Source of the DNA: Limnobacter sp. 130
GTDB lineage: Bacteria > Pseudomonadota > Gammaproteobacteria > Burkholderiales > Burkholderiaceae_B
Assembly: GCF_902506325.1 (NCBI RefSeq)
Contig: NZ_LR732328.1
Location: 496,001 to 560,000 of the forward strand
Direction of reading: 5' to 3'
Length of the DNA stretch: 64,000 nt
The stretch's first letter is position 1; every line of letters starts with the position of its first letter. The notes beneath the pieces are model-generated. The model saw nothing but the letters and a program-made list of their open reading frames with translations, was not told where the DNA came from and searched no databases. Positions 1 to 11,628 of the stretch are shown here, one piece after another. The position numbers and the translations under genes were made by a program.

Positions 1-594
1 GACGGCATTGGCGCCGATGTGAAATTGGACCACAGCCAAATGTTGACTGACCCCGAAGAGGCAGCCGTATTTGTGAAAGGCACACAGCTGGACGCCTTGG
101 CCATTGCCATTGGTACCAGCCACGGCGCTTACAAGTTCAGCCGCAAACCCACTGGCGACATTTTGGCTATTTCACGTGTGAAAGAAATTCACGCGCGCAT
201 TCCAAATACCCATTTGGTTATGCACGGTTCGTCCTCTGTGCCCGCGGAGCTGTTGGCGATCATCAACCAGTATGGCGGCAAAATGAAAGAAACCTACGGC
301 GTACCCGTAGAGGAAATTCAGGAAGCCATCAAGTATGGTGTGCGTAAAATCAACATCGACACGGATATTCGCCTGGCCATGACAGGTGCTGTGCGCAAAT
401 TTTTGTTTGAGAACCCCGACAAGTTTGATGCTCGCGAGTGGCTCAAGCCCGCGCGCGAAGCGGCCAAGCAAATTTGTAAACAGCGTTACATGGAGTTTGG
501 CTGTGAGGGGCAGGGTGCGAAAATCAAGCCGATCCCCATGAGCGAAATTGCCCAGAAATATGCCAAGGGTGAACTGGCCCAAATCGTTCAGTAA
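1..594 (+). CDS. fba: Class II fructose-1,6-bisphosphate aldolase (3' part)
   Basis: This frame is open from the first base, so the gene begins left of the window; 197 C-terminal residues are seen of a family that is usually about 350 long. The enzyme cleaves or forms fructose-1,6-bisphosphate from dihydroxyacetone phosphate and glyceraldehyde-3-phosphate in glycolysis, gluconeogenesis and the Calvin cycle. The zinc-ligand region HGSSSVP, the glycine-rich loop before YGVPVEEIQ and the phosphate-binding stretch KINIDTDIR are all present, which marks the metal-dependent class II (CbbA-like) type. A terminator hairpin follows at 620-650, so it ends its own transcript before purC. Confidence 0.95.
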   Translation, partial: DGIGADVKLDHSQMLTDPEEAAVFVKGTQLDALAIAIGTSHGAYKFSRKPTGDILAISRVKEIHARIPNTHLVMHGSSSVPAELLAIINQYGGKMKETYGVPVEEIQEAIKYGVRKINIDTDIRLAMTGAVRKFLFENPDKFDAREWLKPAREAAKQICKQRYMEFGCEGQGAKIKPIPMSEIAQKYAKGELAQIVQ

Positions 595-619
595 TCGATT
601 GCCAACCCGTTTGGAAGCT

Positions 620-650
620 CACGCGGGCTGTGCCCCGCGTGTTTTATTTT
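620..650 (+). terminator. Rho-independent terminator after aldolase gene
   Basis: An 8-bp stem CACGCGGG (620-627) / CCCGCGTG (634-641) with a 6-base loop is followed by a T-rich run (642-650). It separates the aldolase gene from purC. Confidence 0.85.
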
Positions 651-679
651 TAAAGCCTGAATCCCTAGAGGCCATTTGA

Positions 680-1576
680 ATGAGTACTGTGTTTGAAACC
701 AAGCTGACTTCCCTGCCTTTGCTGCACCGTGGCAAAGTTCGGGAAAATTTTTCTGTTGGCGACGACAAAATGTTGATTGTGGCCAGCGACCGCCTGTCTG
801 CATTCGACGTCATTCTGGATCAACCCATACCCGAGAAAGGCATGGTGCTGACTCAGATGGCCCAGTTCTGGTTCGATATTCTGGCCGATGTGGTACCGAA
901 TCACCTCACTGGTATTTCCCCTGAAACGGTGGTGTCCGTTGAAGAAGCGCCACAAATCAAAGGCCGCTCGATGGTGGTCAAGAAGCTGAAGGCCCTGCCC
1001 ATTGAAGCAGTGGTGCGCGGTTATCTGATTGGTTCAGGCTGGAAAGACTATCAGGCCACAGGTGCAGTGTGCGGCATTAAATTGCCCTCTGGCATGCAAA
1101 TGGCAGCCAAGCTGGATGAACCCATTTTTACACCGGCCACCAAAGCCGCCATGGGTGAACACGACGAAAACATTGATTTCGACACCATGAGCGATGTGGT
1201 GGGTCGTGATCTTGCCAAGCAAATCCGCGATGTCTCCATTGCCTTGTACACCAAGGCCAGTGACTACGCAGCCCGCCAGGGCATTATCATTGCCGACACC
1301 AAGTTTGAATTTGGGCTGGATGAAAACGGCGCCCTGACCTTGATGGACGAAGTGCTCACCGCAGATTCCTCTCGTTTTTGGCCAGCCGATCAATACCAAG
1401 TGGGTATTTCCCCACCTTCTTATGACAAGCAGTTTGTTCGCGACTACCTGGAAAGCGTACCAGGCTGGAACAAAAAGGCACCAGCGCCTACACTGCCACA
1501 AGACATCATCGACAAAACAGCGGCCAAATACCGTCAAGCCTATGAAATTTTGACTGGTCGCCTTTGGATTGGATAA
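680..1576 (+). CDS. purC: SAICAR synthase (phosphoribosylaminoimidazole-succinocarboxamide synthase)
   Basis: The product (298 aa) joins CAIR and aspartate with ATP to make SAICAR in cytoplasmic purine biosynthesis. The N-terminal [14 protein letters not shown]-binding segment, [15 protein letters not shown] and [15 protein letters not shown] are family hallmarks. The length of about 300 residues is that of the longer, yeast-like and betaproteobacterial form rather than the 237-residue E. coli form. It is the first gene of a plus-strand purine block and is followed after 4 bases by purE. Confidence 0.97.
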   Translation: MSTVFETKLTSLPLLHRGKVRENFSVGDDKMLIVASDRLSAFDVILDQPIPEKGMVLTQMAQFWFDILADVVPNHLTGISPETVVSVEEAPQIKGRSMVVKKLKALPIEAVVRGYLIGSGWKDYQATGAVCGIKLPSGMQMAAKLDEPIFTPATKAAMGEHDENIDFDTMSDVVGRDLAKQIRDVSIALYTKASDYAARQGIIIADTKFEFGLDENGALTLMDEVLTADSSRFWPADQYQVGISPPSYDKQFVRDYLESVPGWNKKAPAPTLPQDIIDKTAAKYRQAYEILTGRLWIG

Positions 1577-1580
1577 GAAT

Positions 1581-2102
1581 ATGACAGAAGCCACACACCT
1601 GCACACCTCCGACCATCCCAAAGTGGGCGTGGTTATGGGCTCGTCTTCCGATTGGGAAGTCATGAAAAACGCCGTGCAAGTGTTGCGCGACTTTGGCGTG
1701 GACTACGAGGCCCGCGTGGTGTCAGCCCACCGCATGCCTGACGAAATGTTTGCTTATGCAGAAACAGCCGCCACCCGCGGCATTCAGGTGATTATTGCCG
1801 GTGCAGGCGGTGCCGCCCATCTGCCAGGCATGTTGGCCGCCAAAACCATTGTGCCCGTCATGGGTGTGCCTGTGCCCTCCAAATACCTGCGGGGTGAAGA
1901 CTCGCTGTTGTCTATTGTGCAAATGCCCAAGGGCATTCCGGTGCACACCTTTGCCATCGGCGAAGCCGGTGCAGCCAATGCCGCCCTGGGTGCAGTGGCC
2001 ATTTTGGCCTTGACCGACTCTGAACTGAACCAGAAATTGCAGGATTTTCGCGTGAGCCAGTCCAATGTGGCCCGTGAAATGGAATTGCCCCCGTTGCGTT
2101 AA
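1581..2102 (+). CDS. purE: N5-carboxyaminoimidazole ribonucleotide mutase
   Basis: Class I PurE (173 aa) moves the carboxyl group of N5-CAIR to give CAIR, the substrate of PurC. GSSSDW near residue 20 and SAHRMP near residue 50 form the active site, and the GGAAHLPGM loop follows. ATG at 1581 is chosen over an in-frame TTG at 1569 that lies inside purC. The gene sits 4 bases after purC and 16 bases before purK, so the three steps are probably cotranscribed. Confidence 0.96.
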   Translation: MTEATHLHTSDHPKVGVVMGSSSDWEVMKNAVQVLRDFGVDYEARVVSAHRMPDEMFAYAETAATRGIQVIIAGAGGAAHLPGMLAAKTIVPVMGVPVPSKYLRGEDSLLSIVQMPKGIPVHTFAIGEAGAANAALGAVAILALTDSELNQKLQDFRVSQSNVAREMELPPLR

Positions 2103-2118
2103 TTTTTAAGCCAAACAC

Positions 2119-3294
2119 ATGAGCAAGATCGAATTCAAAACAGCTAAACCTGGCCAATGGCTAGGCCTGTTGGGCGGCGGCCAATTGGGCCGCATGTTCT
2201 GCATGGCGGCTCAAAGTATGGGTTACCGGGTGCTGGTGCTCGACCCTGTGGCCAACGGCCCTGCGGGCTCTGTTGCCGACGACCAGGTGCTGGCCGATTA
2301 CATGGACGACCAAGGTTTGGCCAAACTTGCGCAGCGTTGCATCGGGGTCACCACGGAATTCGAAAATGTACCTGCTTTGGCGCTCGATACCCTGTCCAAA
2401 AGCATTCCGGTCAGCCCATCGGCTTTTTCGGTGGGTGTGGCACAAAACCGCATTGAAGAAAAAGCGTACATCATGGGTTGCGGAGTGCCCGTGGCACCCC
2501 ATGCAGCCATTCGCAGCATGGCCGACATCACTGATGACCTTTCAGGCTTGCTGCCTGGCATCGTGAAAACAGCTCGTTTGGGCTACGACGGCAAGGGACA
2601 AGTCCGCGTGAAAACGCTGGAAGAAGTACGCAAGGCGTTTGCTGATCTCAATGAAGTGGAATGCGTGCTTGAAAAGCGATTGACCTTGCAAAAGGAAATG
2701 TCGGTCATTGTGGCGCGTGATCACAAAGGCGAATGCGCCACATTCCCTGTGGCTGAAAACCACCACCGCAAAGGCATTTTGGCCACAACCATTGTGCCAG
2801 CCCGCATTGACGACGCCATGGCGGCCCAGGCCCGCGCCAACGCCATTTCAATTGCTGGTGCGCTCGATTATGTGGGTGTGTTGTGCGTTGAGTTTTTTGT
2901 GGTTGACGAGTTGGGTTTGGTGGTCAATGAAATTGCCCCACGCCCACACAACAGCGGGCATTACTCCATTGACGCTTGCGTAACCTGCCAGTTCGAGCAG
3001 CAGGCTCGTGTGCTTGCAGGTTTGCCCTTGGGCGACACGCGCCAGCACAGCCCTGCGGTCATGGTAAACCTGCTGGGTGACCTTTGGTATGGCGAAGATG
3101 GCAGCGTGCGTGAACCCGCTTGGGAAAAAGTGCTGGCCATTCCCGAGGTGAAGCTACACCTGTACGGCAAAGAACAGGCCAGGGTCGGGCGCAAGATGGG
3201 CCACATCACGGTGATTGCAGAAACCCTTGACCGTGCCCTGGCGGTTGCCCAAGAGGTGCGTGACATTCTGGGCATTGGCGATGACGACGACTGA
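2119..3294 (+). CDS. purK: N5-carboxyaminoimidazole ribonucleotide synthase
   Basis: This ATP-grasp enzyme (391 aa) carboxylates AIR with bicarbonate and ATP to make N5-CAIR, which PurE then rearranges. The N-terminal GLLGGGQLGRMF nucleotide-type loop, the KTARLGYDGKGQ ATP-grasp segment and the NEIAPRPHNSGHY active-site stretch are intact. The 3' end overlaps the start of the tsaC/sua5 gene by 14 bases, suggesting coupled translation. Confidence 0.97.
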   Translation: MSKIEFKTAKPGQWLGLLGGGQLGRMFCMAAQSMGYRVLVLDPVANGPAGSVADDQVLADYMDDQGLAKLAQRCIGVTTEFENVPALALDTLSKSIPVSPSAFSVGVAQNRIEEKAYIMGCGVPVAPHAAIRSMADITDDLSGLLPGIVKTARLGYDGKGQVRVKTLEEVRKAFADLNEVECVLEKRLTLQKEMSVIVARDHKGECATFPVAENHHRKGILATTIVPARIDDAMAAQARANAISIAGALDYVGVLCVEFFVVDELGLVVNEIAPRPHNSGHYSIDACVTCQFEQQARVLAGLPLGDTRQHSPAVMVNLLGDLWYGEDGSVREPAWEKVLAIPEVKLHLYGKEQARVGRKMGHITVIAETLDRALAVAQEVRDILGIGDDDD

Positions 3295-4312
3295 TTCGGG
3301 TGTGCCCCATGTGCATGCTGAATTGTTGGTCGCCAGTGATTCCCACATTCAGCGTTGTGCGCAGGCCCTGAAACAAGGCCTGTTGGTGGCTTTCCCCACA
3401 GAAACCGTGTTCGGCCTGGGTGCAGCCGTTAATCAATTGGTAGCGATCGAAGGCATTTTCAAAGCCAAGGGCCGCCCATCAGAACACCCTTTGATTGCGC
3501 ATGTGGCCCCCGGCGCCGATTTGACCGGCTGGGTGGCTGAAGTCACCCCCACCATGCAAAAGCTGATGGATGCCTTTTGGCCTGGCCCACTTACACTGGT
3601 TGTGCCCAAAGGTGCGTGCATGCCCTTGCAGGTCACTGGTGGACAAAGTTCCGTGGGTATTCGTTGTCCGTCACACCCGGTTGCCATTGAATTGTTAAAA
3701 GCCACCGGTGTACCGGTGGCTGCGCCCTCGGCCAATCGGTTTGGCAAAGTCAGCCCCACACGTGCAAGCCATGTGCTGGCTGAACTGGGTGATCGAATTC
3801 CGCTTATTCTTGATGGCGATGTGCCCGAAGTGGGCATCGAATCTACCATTGTTTCGCTGTTGAACGATCAACCGGCGATTTTGAGACCTGGAGCAATCAC
3901 CGCCGCCCAAATTGAGGGCGTATTGGGAGTTGCTGTAAAAACCCATGGTCAGGTGTCAAAAACACCGAATGCCAATCCCCGGGTTTCCGGTGCGCTTGAA
4001 AAGCACTACAGCCCGGATGCCAAAGTGTGGGTATTGAACGCGAACGAACTGTTTGTTGTACCCGTGCAGCAAAAAACATTGTGCGTGGGTTGGAGCGATG
4101 CCTTTCTGGCGCAGGCCGATGCATTGCGAGAAAAGCACGGAAAAGTCGTGGTCGAAGCCTTGAGCTACAACCCATCGGAAGTCGCCAAGGCACTGTATGC
4201 CACTTTACGGCAGGCCGACGAATTGGCCTGCAAACAAGTGTTGTTTGAGAAACCAGAAGAGTCTGCAGAGTGGGAAGCGGTCAACGACCGGTTGAAACGC
4301 GCTTCCGCTTGA
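3281..4312 (+). CDS. tsaC: L-threonylcarbamoyladenylate synthase (Sua5/YrdC/YciO family)
   Basis: The enzyme makes threonylcarbamoyl-AMP from threonine, bicarbonate and ATP, the donor for the t6A37 modification of ANN-decoding tRNAs. The YrdC domain covers roughly residues 15-205, with FPTETVFGLGA, KGRPSEHPL and APSANRFGKVSPT. About 140 further residues form the C-terminal Sua5 domain, so at 343 residues this is the long Sua5 architecture rather than the short TsaC form. ATG at 3281 lies inside the purK end; an earlier in-frame start would add 22 unrelated residues. TsaE, a later t6A factor, is also in the window (14311-14796). Confidence 0.92.
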   Translation: MTTTDSGVPHVHAELLVASDSHIQRCAQALKQGLLVAFPTETVFGLGAAVNQLVAIEGIFKAKGRPSEHPLIAHVAPGADLTGWVAEVTPTMQKLMDAFWPGPLTLVVPKGACMPLQVTGGQSSVGIRCPSHPVAIELLKATGVPVAAPSANRFGKVSPTRASHVLAELGDRIPLILDGDVPEVGIESTIVSLLNDQPAILRPGAITAAQIEGVLGVAVKTHGQVSKTPNANPRVSGALEKHYSPDAKVWVLNANELFVVPVQQKTLCVGWSDAFLAQADALREKHGKVVVEALSYNPSEVAKALYATLRQADELACKQVLFEKPEESAEWEAVNDRLKRASA

Positions 4313-4327
4313 ATCGCCCCAAGGGGA

Positions 4328-4707
4328 TTACATTTGCTGTGTTGGAATGTGCCCGCGCTGCTCGGCGATCACATTGTTGTCATCCACAAATACCAGCTTG
4401 GGCTGGAATGTTTTGCATTCCTGATCATCCAGGGTGCCGTAGGCTGCAATAATCACCAAGTCGCCTTTCTGCGCGCGGCGGGCTGCAGCCCCGTTCAGCG
4501 AAATCATTCCGCTTCCACGTTCGCCCTTGATGGCGTACGTTGAGAAGCGTTCACCATTGTCGATTACATAAATGTCAATGCGCTGGAACTCAATGATGCC
4601 GGAGGCCTCCAAGAGATTCTCGTCAATCGCACATGAGCCTTCATAATGAAGTTCGCAGTGGGTCACTTTGGCCCGGTGAATTTTACCGAGCAACATTTCA
4701 CGGTGCA

Positions 4708-4708
<1 letters not shown>
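4328..4708 (-). CDS. panD: Aspartate 1-decarboxylase (pyruvoyl enzyme)
   Basis: PanD (126 aa) makes beta-alanine from aspartate for pantothenate synthesis. The proenzyme self-cleaves between Gly24 and Ser25 (YEGSCAID) to form the pyruvoyl cofactor, and that site is intact. The NGAAAR and [10 protein letters not shown] stretches are typical. The start codon overlaps the panC stop by one base (TAATG), so translation is probably coupled. It is the last gene of the panBCD group and of a long minus-strand run. Confidence 0.97.
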
Positions 4709-6397
<1,689 letters not shown>

Positions 6398-6430
6398 GGT
6401 GTTTGCTCTCGTGTTTGGTGTGGTGCTTTT

Positions 6431-7072
6431 TTACTCAGACCAATTGAAAAACTCGCGGCGACCTTTCATGCCTTCGATCTGGTTTAACAGCAAATCAAAG
6501 TCTTCGGAATGGTCAACCGGGTTCAAATGTTCAGTGTTCACAATCAACAATGGGGCGTCGTCGTAGTGGTAAAAAAACCGGCTGTATGCATCGCTCAACT
6601 GGGACAAATACGCTTCGGTGATATTGGCCTCGTAGGGCGTGGCACGCTTTTGTACTCGTTCAATGAGTGCTTGTGGCGAGGCTTGCAGATAAATCACCAA
6701 ATCAGGCACGCTGGTCTGTGGGCTTTGGTGTTGGTAAATTTGCTGATACAGCTTCAGTTCTTCTTCGTCCAGCGTGAGGCTGGCAAACATGCGGTCTTTT
6801 TCCAGTAAAAAGTCGCTTATCACCATGTTCTCAAAAAAGTCTCGCTGGGTTAAGTCCCGCAGCTGGCCAATACGCTGGAAAAGGAAAAACAATTGAGTGG
6901 GCAGTGCGTAACGCGCGGGCTCCTGATAGAACTTCTCCAGGAAAGGATTGTCTTCGGGCTTTTCAAGCAATAGCTCGGCCTGGAATCGCTGAGCAATCAG
7001 TCGGGCCAGCGAGGTTTTACCCACGCCAATGGGCCCTTCAATTACGATGTGGCGATACTTTTCTGACAACAA
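6431..7072 (-). CDS. Deoxynucleoside kinase family protein
   Basis: A 213-residue P-loop kinase with Walker A EGPIGVGKTS at residues 12-21, followed by the family segments QLFFLFQRI and FLLEKDRMFA (DR motif). It belongs to the deoxyadenosine/deoxyguanosine kinase (dNK) family, which phosphorylates deoxynucleosides for salvage. The exact substrate cannot be read from sequence. In many betaproteobacteria this gene sits between folK and panB, as here, so the position supports the call but not a specific role in pantothenate or folate synthesis. Confidence 0.9.
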   Translation of the reverse strand: MLSEKYRHIVIEGPIGVGKTSLARLIAQRFQAELLLEKPEDNPFLEKFYQEPARYALPTQLFFLFQRIGQLRDLTQRDFFENMVISDFLLEKDRMFASLTLDEEELKLYQQIYQHQSPQTSVPDLVIYLQASPQALIERVQKRATPYEANITEAYLSQLSDAYSRFFYHYDDAPLLIVNTEHLNPVDHSEDFDLLLNQIEGMKGRREFFNWSE

Positions 7073-7147
7073 GTTTTAGTCTCCGGTGGGTGGCTTACGC
7101 GCGGCCTCAGTGTAGCGCAGGGGTGAAGCAGGTATTGGAAAAAAACT

Positions 7148-7627
7148 TCAAATTACAGTGACGATCTGGTCCAGCGTGGCGGGCAAGTAGTGTTTGGCTG
7201 GGCCCAGGCCGGGGATAAGAACGTCGGGATTCAACTGCAACAGCGGTTCCAGTACAAAGCGTCGAAGGTGCATGCGGGGATGCGGCACCGTTAATTGTGA
7301 TGTATTAACGATTTGATGGCCTACCAAGAGCACATCCACATCAATAGGGCGGGGGGCATTGCGAGTAGTACGAACTCGCCCCAACTTTGATTCAAGTGCC
7401 ATGCAGGATTGCAGCAGTTGCTCGGCACTGCCCAGCCATTGAATTTCCAGCACGGAGTTCACATAGTTTGGGCCACTTGCATCGACAGGCACACTTTCAA
7501 ACCTGGATGACTCTTTGACCGCGTTCACCAGCGGGTGGGCACGAAAATGATCGACCACCTCGTCAAACAGGGCCATGGGGTGCCCCAGGTTGCCCCCCAA
7601 GCCCAAATAGCTTGGTGTTGTGTTCAT
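7148..7627 (-). CDS. folK: 2-amino-4-hydroxy-6-hydroxymethyldihydropteridine diphosphokinase
   Basis: FolK (159 aa) pyrophosphorylates 6-hydroxymethyl-dihydropterin in folate synthesis. The N-terminal YLGLGGNLGHP, the middle ESVPVDASGPNYVN and the PRPIDVDVLLV metal/ATP-binding motif are present. ATG at 7627 is chosen because everything upstream in this frame overlaps pcnB and is unlike any FolK. The start lies 8 bases after the pcnB stop, an order (pcnB-folK) widely conserved in proteobacteria. Confidence 0.95.
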   Translation of the reverse strand: MNTTPSYLGLGGNLGHPMALFDEVVDHFRAHPLVNAVKESSRFESVPVDASGPNYVNSVLEIQWLGSAEQLLQSCMALESKLGRVRTTRNAPRPIDVDVLLVGHQIVNTSQLTVPHPRMHLRRFVLEPLLQLNPDVLIPGLGPAKHYLPATLDQIVTVI

Positions 7628-7635
7628 GGGGTCGC

Positions 7636-9093
7636 TCACTCCCCTTGCTGTCCTTGTCCGGTTTCGCCTGCATTGGCTGCGCCGGTACCCGGCTTGGGTT
7701 TTCTGCGGCGGCGTTTTTTCTTGGCAGCCCCATCGGTACCCGCCGGGGTGCCACGCAGCGCATCCAGCATATTCTGGCGATTGTTCACATCGCCATCGCT
7801 GAACTCGCGCCACCATTCGGCAAGTTCAGTGTCGGCATCTACATCACCAACCATGGCGCGCAATTCGTAAAAATCAAGCGATGCCCGGAATTTTTGTTGT
7901 TCAAGCATGCGGAATGGCGCTTTGCCTGCACGTTTTTCGAAACGGGGTTGAAATGCCCAAATTTCACGCATATCGCCTGTCAGGCGACGCGGAATAGCGG
8001 TGCGATCGGCTTGCTCGGCCAATACATCATCCATCGCTGCAAACAGGGCAGGGAATTTTAGTTCGCCTTGTTCAAGTTTTTCTTCCCAGTTTTCAAGCAC
8101 CAAATGCCACAGCAGGCAGGCGAACAGGAAGCCGGGGCTCAGTGGTTTGCCTTCCTTCACTCGCTTGTCGGTGCGTGCAAGGGCTTCGGTCAAGAAGGGC
8201 TCGCCCCGTTCATGTTCCAGAATGGCATCGAGCAGCGGAAATACGCCGTGGTGCAAGCCAGCTTCTCGCAAGCCTTTCAGGCAAGCCATGGCTGAACCGC
8301 TCATCAGCAGCTTCAGCATTTCATCAAACAACCGGGAAGCTGGCACGTTGCGCAACAGATCCGCCAGTTCCGCGATGGGCGCGTAGGTGGCTGGTTCAAT
8401 TGAAAAATTCAGTTTGGCGGCAAATCGCACCACGCGAAGCATGCGCACCGGGTCTTCGCGGTAGCGCAGGCTGGGCTCGCCAATCATGCGCAGAACCCGG
8501 GCTCGCAGGTCTTCCATGCCATGGTGGTAGTCCCACACCGTTTCAGTGCTGGGGTCGTAATACATGGCGTTCACTGTGAAGTCGCGGCGCGATGCGTCTT
8601 CATCTTGTCGACCGAACTCATTGTCGCGCAGCACTCTGCCATGTTCATCTTTCTCGTTGCTGGCACTGGCCAATGCCCGAAAGGTCGAGGTTTCGATGGT
8701 TTCCGGGCCGAACATGACGTGCACGATCTGAAATCTGCGCCCAATTACCCGCGCACGACGAAACAGTCGTTGGGTTTGCTCGGGGCTTGCATCGGTGGCC
8801 ACGTCGAAGTCTTTCGGGCGCATGCCCAGTAGCAAGTCGCGAACAGCGCCGCCAACAACAAATGCTTTGTAGCCTTTGCTTTGCAAGGTTTCGCACACGC
8901 GAATTGCATTGTGGCTAACCAGGCGGCGATCAATTTTGTGTTCGGCCACCCCCCATACCTTGGGTTTGTGCACGCCATAGCTGGCTTTGACTTTTCGCGA
9001 CTCACCCATATTGAGATGCGCCGCAGGTTTGGGAGCTTCTCGCCCCAGGGTCGCAGGCTTGGAAAACATTCGTTTAAAAAGTTTCTTTATCAT
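7636..9093 (-). CDS. pcnB: Poly(A) polymerase I
   Basis: PcnB (485 aa) adds poly(A) tails to RNA 3' ends and so promotes decay. The nucleotidyltransferase core VVGGAVRDLLLG and PKDFDVATDASPEQ (catalytic DxD) lies near residues 80-105; RRDFTVNAMYYD and RYREDPVRMLRVVRF are the class II tRNA-nucleotidyltransferase-like RNA-binding segments. The C-terminus ends in a strongly basic tail (KKKRRRRKPKP) as in other PcnB proteins, which separates it from CCA-adding enzymes. Its start overlaps the stop of the HAD gene by four bases (ATGA). Confidence 0.95.
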   Translation of the reverse strand: MIKKLFKRMFSKPATLGREAPKPAAHLNMGESRKVKASYGVHKPKVWGVAEHKIDRRLVSHNAIRVCETLQSKGYKAFVVGGAVRDLLLGMRPKDFDVATDASPEQTQRLFRRARVIGRRFQIVHVMFGPETIETSTFRALASASNEKDEHGRVLRDNEFGRQDEDASRRDFTVNAMYYDPSTETVWDYHHGMEDLRARVLRMIGEPSLRYREDPVRMLRVVRFAAKLNFSIEPATYAPIAELADLLRNVPASRLFDEMLKLLMSGSAMACLKGLREAGLHHGVFPLLDAILEHERGEPFLTEALARTDKRVKEGKPLSPGFLFACLLWHLVLENWEEKLEQGELKFPALFAAMDDVLAEQADRTAIPRRLTGDMREIWAFQPRFEKRAGKAPFRMLEQQKFRASLDFYELRAMVGDVDADTELAEWWREFSDGDVNNRQNMLDALRGTPAGTDGAAKKKRRRRKPKPGTGAANAGETGQGQQGE

Positions 9094-9755
9094 TTAAACA
9101 ACTCAAGTACAGGCCAGCCGCGAGCTTGTGCAATTTCAGCCAGTTTGTTGTCGGGGTTTGCAGCCACAGGGTGGGAAACGCATTCCAGAAGGGGCAGATC
9201 GTTGATCGAGTCACTGTAAAAGTGGCTGCTCTCGAAGCTGTCCATGGTCCAGTTTTTTTCCGCCAGCCAGTCGTTCAGGCGTGTTACCTTGCCCTCCCGA
9301 AAGCTCGGCAAGCCAGCCACTTTGCCAGTGTATTCTCCGTTTACCAGCTCAGGTTCGGTGGCAATCAAGGCTTCAATGCCGAATGCCTGTGCAATGGGTT
9401 GGGTAATAAAGCTGTTGGTAGCAGTAATGATGACACACACTGCGTTCTCGGCTTGATGCCGCTTGACCAACTCAATGGCACTGGCTTTCATATTGGGTCG
9501 AATCACTTCGGCCATGAATTCATTGTGCCAAACAGCCAGTTGTGTGCGCTTGTTGTCGCGTAGCGGGCGCAATTGAAAGTCGAGAAACTCGTCGATGTTC
9601 AGCGTACCCGCCTTGTAATCCGCAAAAAACTGATTGTTACGCGCCTCAAAATCGGCACGATCCAGTACACCTTTGTTGATGAGAAATTGCGACCATCCGT
9701 GGTCAGAGTCAATGGGCAACAGGGTGTTGTCCAGGTCAAACAGTGCGAGTTTCAT
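9090..9755 (-). CDS. HAD-superfamily phosphatase (HAD-IB / SerB-like)
   Basis: A 221-residue HAD hydrolase with motif I DLDNTLLP at residues 7-14, motif II IITATNS near 110, a motif III lysine near GKVTR, and motif IV YSDSINDLPLL near 182. This pattern and the helical cap after motif I fit subfamily IB (phosphoserine phosphatase-like). Related betaproteobacterial proteins next to hda and pcnB have been annotated as phosphoserine or histidinol-phosphate phosphatases, but the substrate cannot be decided here. The gene overlaps hda by 20 bases and pcnB by 4, so it is translationally coupled on both sides. Confidence 0.88.
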   Translation of the reverse strand: MKLALFDLDNTLLPIDSDHGWSQFLINKGVLDRADFEARNNQFFADYKAGTLNIDEFLDFQLRPLRDNKRTQLAVWHNEFMAEVIRPNMKASAIELVKRHQAENAVCVIITATNSFITQPIAQAFGIEALIATEPELVNGEYTGKVAGLPSFREGKVTRLNDWLAEKNWTMDSFESSHFYSDSINDLPLLECVSHPVAANPDNKLAEIAQARGWPVLELFK

Positions 9756-10431
9756 ATTCTCGAATTACCAGACTTTCTCGTCGTTTCATCCAGTGGCGCA
9801 GCAAATTCACGCTGACTGGTTTTTGTTGTTCAAGGGAAAAGCGATCCAGTCCGTCCATTACCGCCATCAGCGAACCCATGTCGCGCTGAAAATAGCGCAG
9901 CGCGTACTCAATCACTTCTTCGCTAAGTTGCAGGCCCCGTGATCTTGCCATGGCTTGCAGTGCTTCGTGTTTTTCCTGGTCGCTCAATGGTTGCACACGC
10001 AGGCACAAGCCTGCCTCAATGCGTGTGCGCAAATCGTCGCGCAGCTTTAACTCTGTTGTGGGGTGCTCACCCGCCAACACGATTTTACCGGGTTTGCGCT
10101 CTGCCATGCTTGAATTGAAAGCATTGAACAACTGCACCTGTGAATAGGGCGTTAGTCGGTCAATGTTGTCAATGATCAGTGCCTGCTCGTCGGGCCGAAA
10201 AACAAAGCGATTGCTGCCCGCAAATACATTCACGCCCAACTGGCTTGCCACGCCCCGCAGCAGATGGCTTTTTCCGCAACCGGACGGTCCGTAAATATAA
10301 ATAAACGGACTTGTCCCTTTCAAATTAATCAGTTCTCGCAATTCGTGCACAAGCTGTCCATTTTGTCCGATCAGAAAATTGGACAGAGTGGGCCTGGGTG
10401 GCGTGAACACATCGAGAAGCAACTGTTGCAT
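9736..10431 (-). CDS. hda: DnaA regulatory inactivator Hda
   Basis: A DnaA-like AAA+ protein (231 aa) lacking the DNA-binding domain IV. It works with the beta clamp to stimulate ATP hydrolysis by DnaA after initiation. Starting at ATG 10431, the N-terminus MQQLLLDVF carries a QL-type beta-clamp-binding motif. The Walker A YGPSGCGKSHLL and Walker B-like LIIDNIDRL follow. An ATG two codons upstream (10437) is also possible. It is divergent from purM, about 156 bases away, and starts the eight-gene minus-strand run ending with panD. Confidence 0.9.
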   Translation of the reverse strand: MQQLLLDVFTPPRPTLSNFLIGQNGQLVHELRELINLKGTSPFIYIYGPSGCGKSHLLRGVASQLGVNVFAGSNRFVFRPDEQALIIDNIDRLTPYSQVQLFNAFNSSMAERKPGKIVLAGEHPTTELKLRDDLRTRIEAGLCLRVQPLSDQEKHEALQAMARSRGLQLSEEVIEYALRYFQRDMGSLMAVMDGLDRFSLEQQKPVSVNLLRHWMKRRESLVIREYETRTV

Positions 10432-10587
10432 GGGCATTGCCAAAGCGGGGGGAATCGAGCAGCTCCCAATAATACCCTTGAATAGCACTTTTTACGCCTT
10501 GTCTCGGTTAAAATACACCCACTCGCGCTTGTGGCCACAAACCTGAAGCAAGCAACCCAGCTCCACAATTTTTCGGACCGAATTTCA

Positions 10588-11628
10588 ATGAATTCTCCCT
10601 TGACCTACAAAGACGCCGGCGTCGACATGCAAGCCGGTGATGATCTGGTTGATGCAATCAAGCCCTTGGCCAAACGCACCATGCGCCCTGGCGTATTGGC
10701 TGGTATTGGCGGTTTTGGTGCCATGTTCGAGGTGCCCAAAGGTTACAAGGAGCCAGTGCTGGTTTCCGGTACCGATGGTGTGGGCACCAAATTGCGCCTG
10801 GCTTTTGAATGGAATATTCACAACACCGTGGGCATTGATTTGGTGGCCATGAGCGCCAACGACATCTTGGTTCAAGGCGCTGAGCCCCTTTACTTTCTTG
10901 ACTACTTTGCCTGTGGAAAGCTTGATGTAAAAACAGCAGCCAGCGTAGTGGGTGGTATTGCTTACGGTTGCGAACAAGCCGGTTGTGCGCTGATTGGTGG
11001 TGAAACAGCCGAAATGCCGGGCATGTATCCCGATGGCGAATACGATCTGGCGGGTTTCGCTGTGGGTATTGTTGAAAAGTCTGAAATTCTGGATGCCAGC
11101 AAGGTAAAAGCGGGCGATGTTATTTTGGGTCTGGCTTCCAATGGCATTCACTCCAATGGTTTTTCTTTGGTGCGCAAAATCCTGGAACGTGCACAGCCCG
11201 ATTTGAACCAGATGTGCGACGGCATGCCCTTGCGTGAAGCCATCATGGCGCCCACGCGCATGTACGTAAAGCCTGTGCTTGAGTTGATCAAGAAAGTGCC
11301 TGTTCACGCGCTGGCGCACATCACTGGCGGTGGACTGGTTGAAAATATTCCACGTGTGTTGCCAGACAACCTGGTGGCTGAGCTGGATCGCGGTACCTGG
11401 CCAGAAACTGAATTGTTCAAGTGGCTACAAGAAAACGGCCAGGTGCCGTTTGATGAAATGAATCGTGTGTTCAACTGCGGCATTGGCATGGTCGTGGTGT
11501 TGCCAGCTGAGCAGGCCAAGGCTGCAATGGATTTGTTGAGCGCTGCGGGCGAGAATGTTTATCAGGTGGGTGTTGTCCGCCCGCGCGTGGAAGGTGAGGC
11601 GCACACACTCGTTCGGCCTGCCAACTGA
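10588..11628 (+). CDS. purM: Phosphoribosylformylglycinamidine cyclo-ligase (AIR synthetase)
   Basis: PurM (346 aa) closes FGAM to AIR with ATP in purine synthesis. The N-terminal [16 protein letters not shown], the [14 protein letters not shown] segment and the [17 protein letters not shown] loop are diagnostic. ATG 10588 is preferred over an earlier in-frame ATG at 10531 because [13 protein letters not shown] matches the usual start. It is divergent from hda; the same order is common in betaproteobacteria. Confidence 0.97.
   Translation: MNSPLTYKDAGVDMQAGDDLVDAIKPLAKRTMRPGVLAGIGGFGAMFEVPKGYKEPVLVSGTDGVGTKLRLAFEWNIHNTVGIDLVAMSANDILVQGAEPLYFLDYFACGKLDVKTAASVVGGIAYGCEQAGCALIGGETAEMPGMYPDGEYDLAGFAVGIVEKSEILDASKVKAGDVILGLASNGIHSNGFSLVRKILERAQPDLNQMCDGMPLREAIMAPTRMYVKPVLELIKKVPVHALAHITGGGLVENIPRVLPDNLVAELDRGTWPETELFKWLQENGQVPFDEMNRVFNCGIGMVVVLPAEQAKAAMDLLSAAGENVYQVGVVRPRVEGEAHTLVRPAN

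Noticed and set aside
4313-4327. CCCC-AA-GGGG hairpin between convergent tsaC and panD
   Set aside because: Only four G-C pairs with a two-base loop and no T-run; not a convincing terminator.
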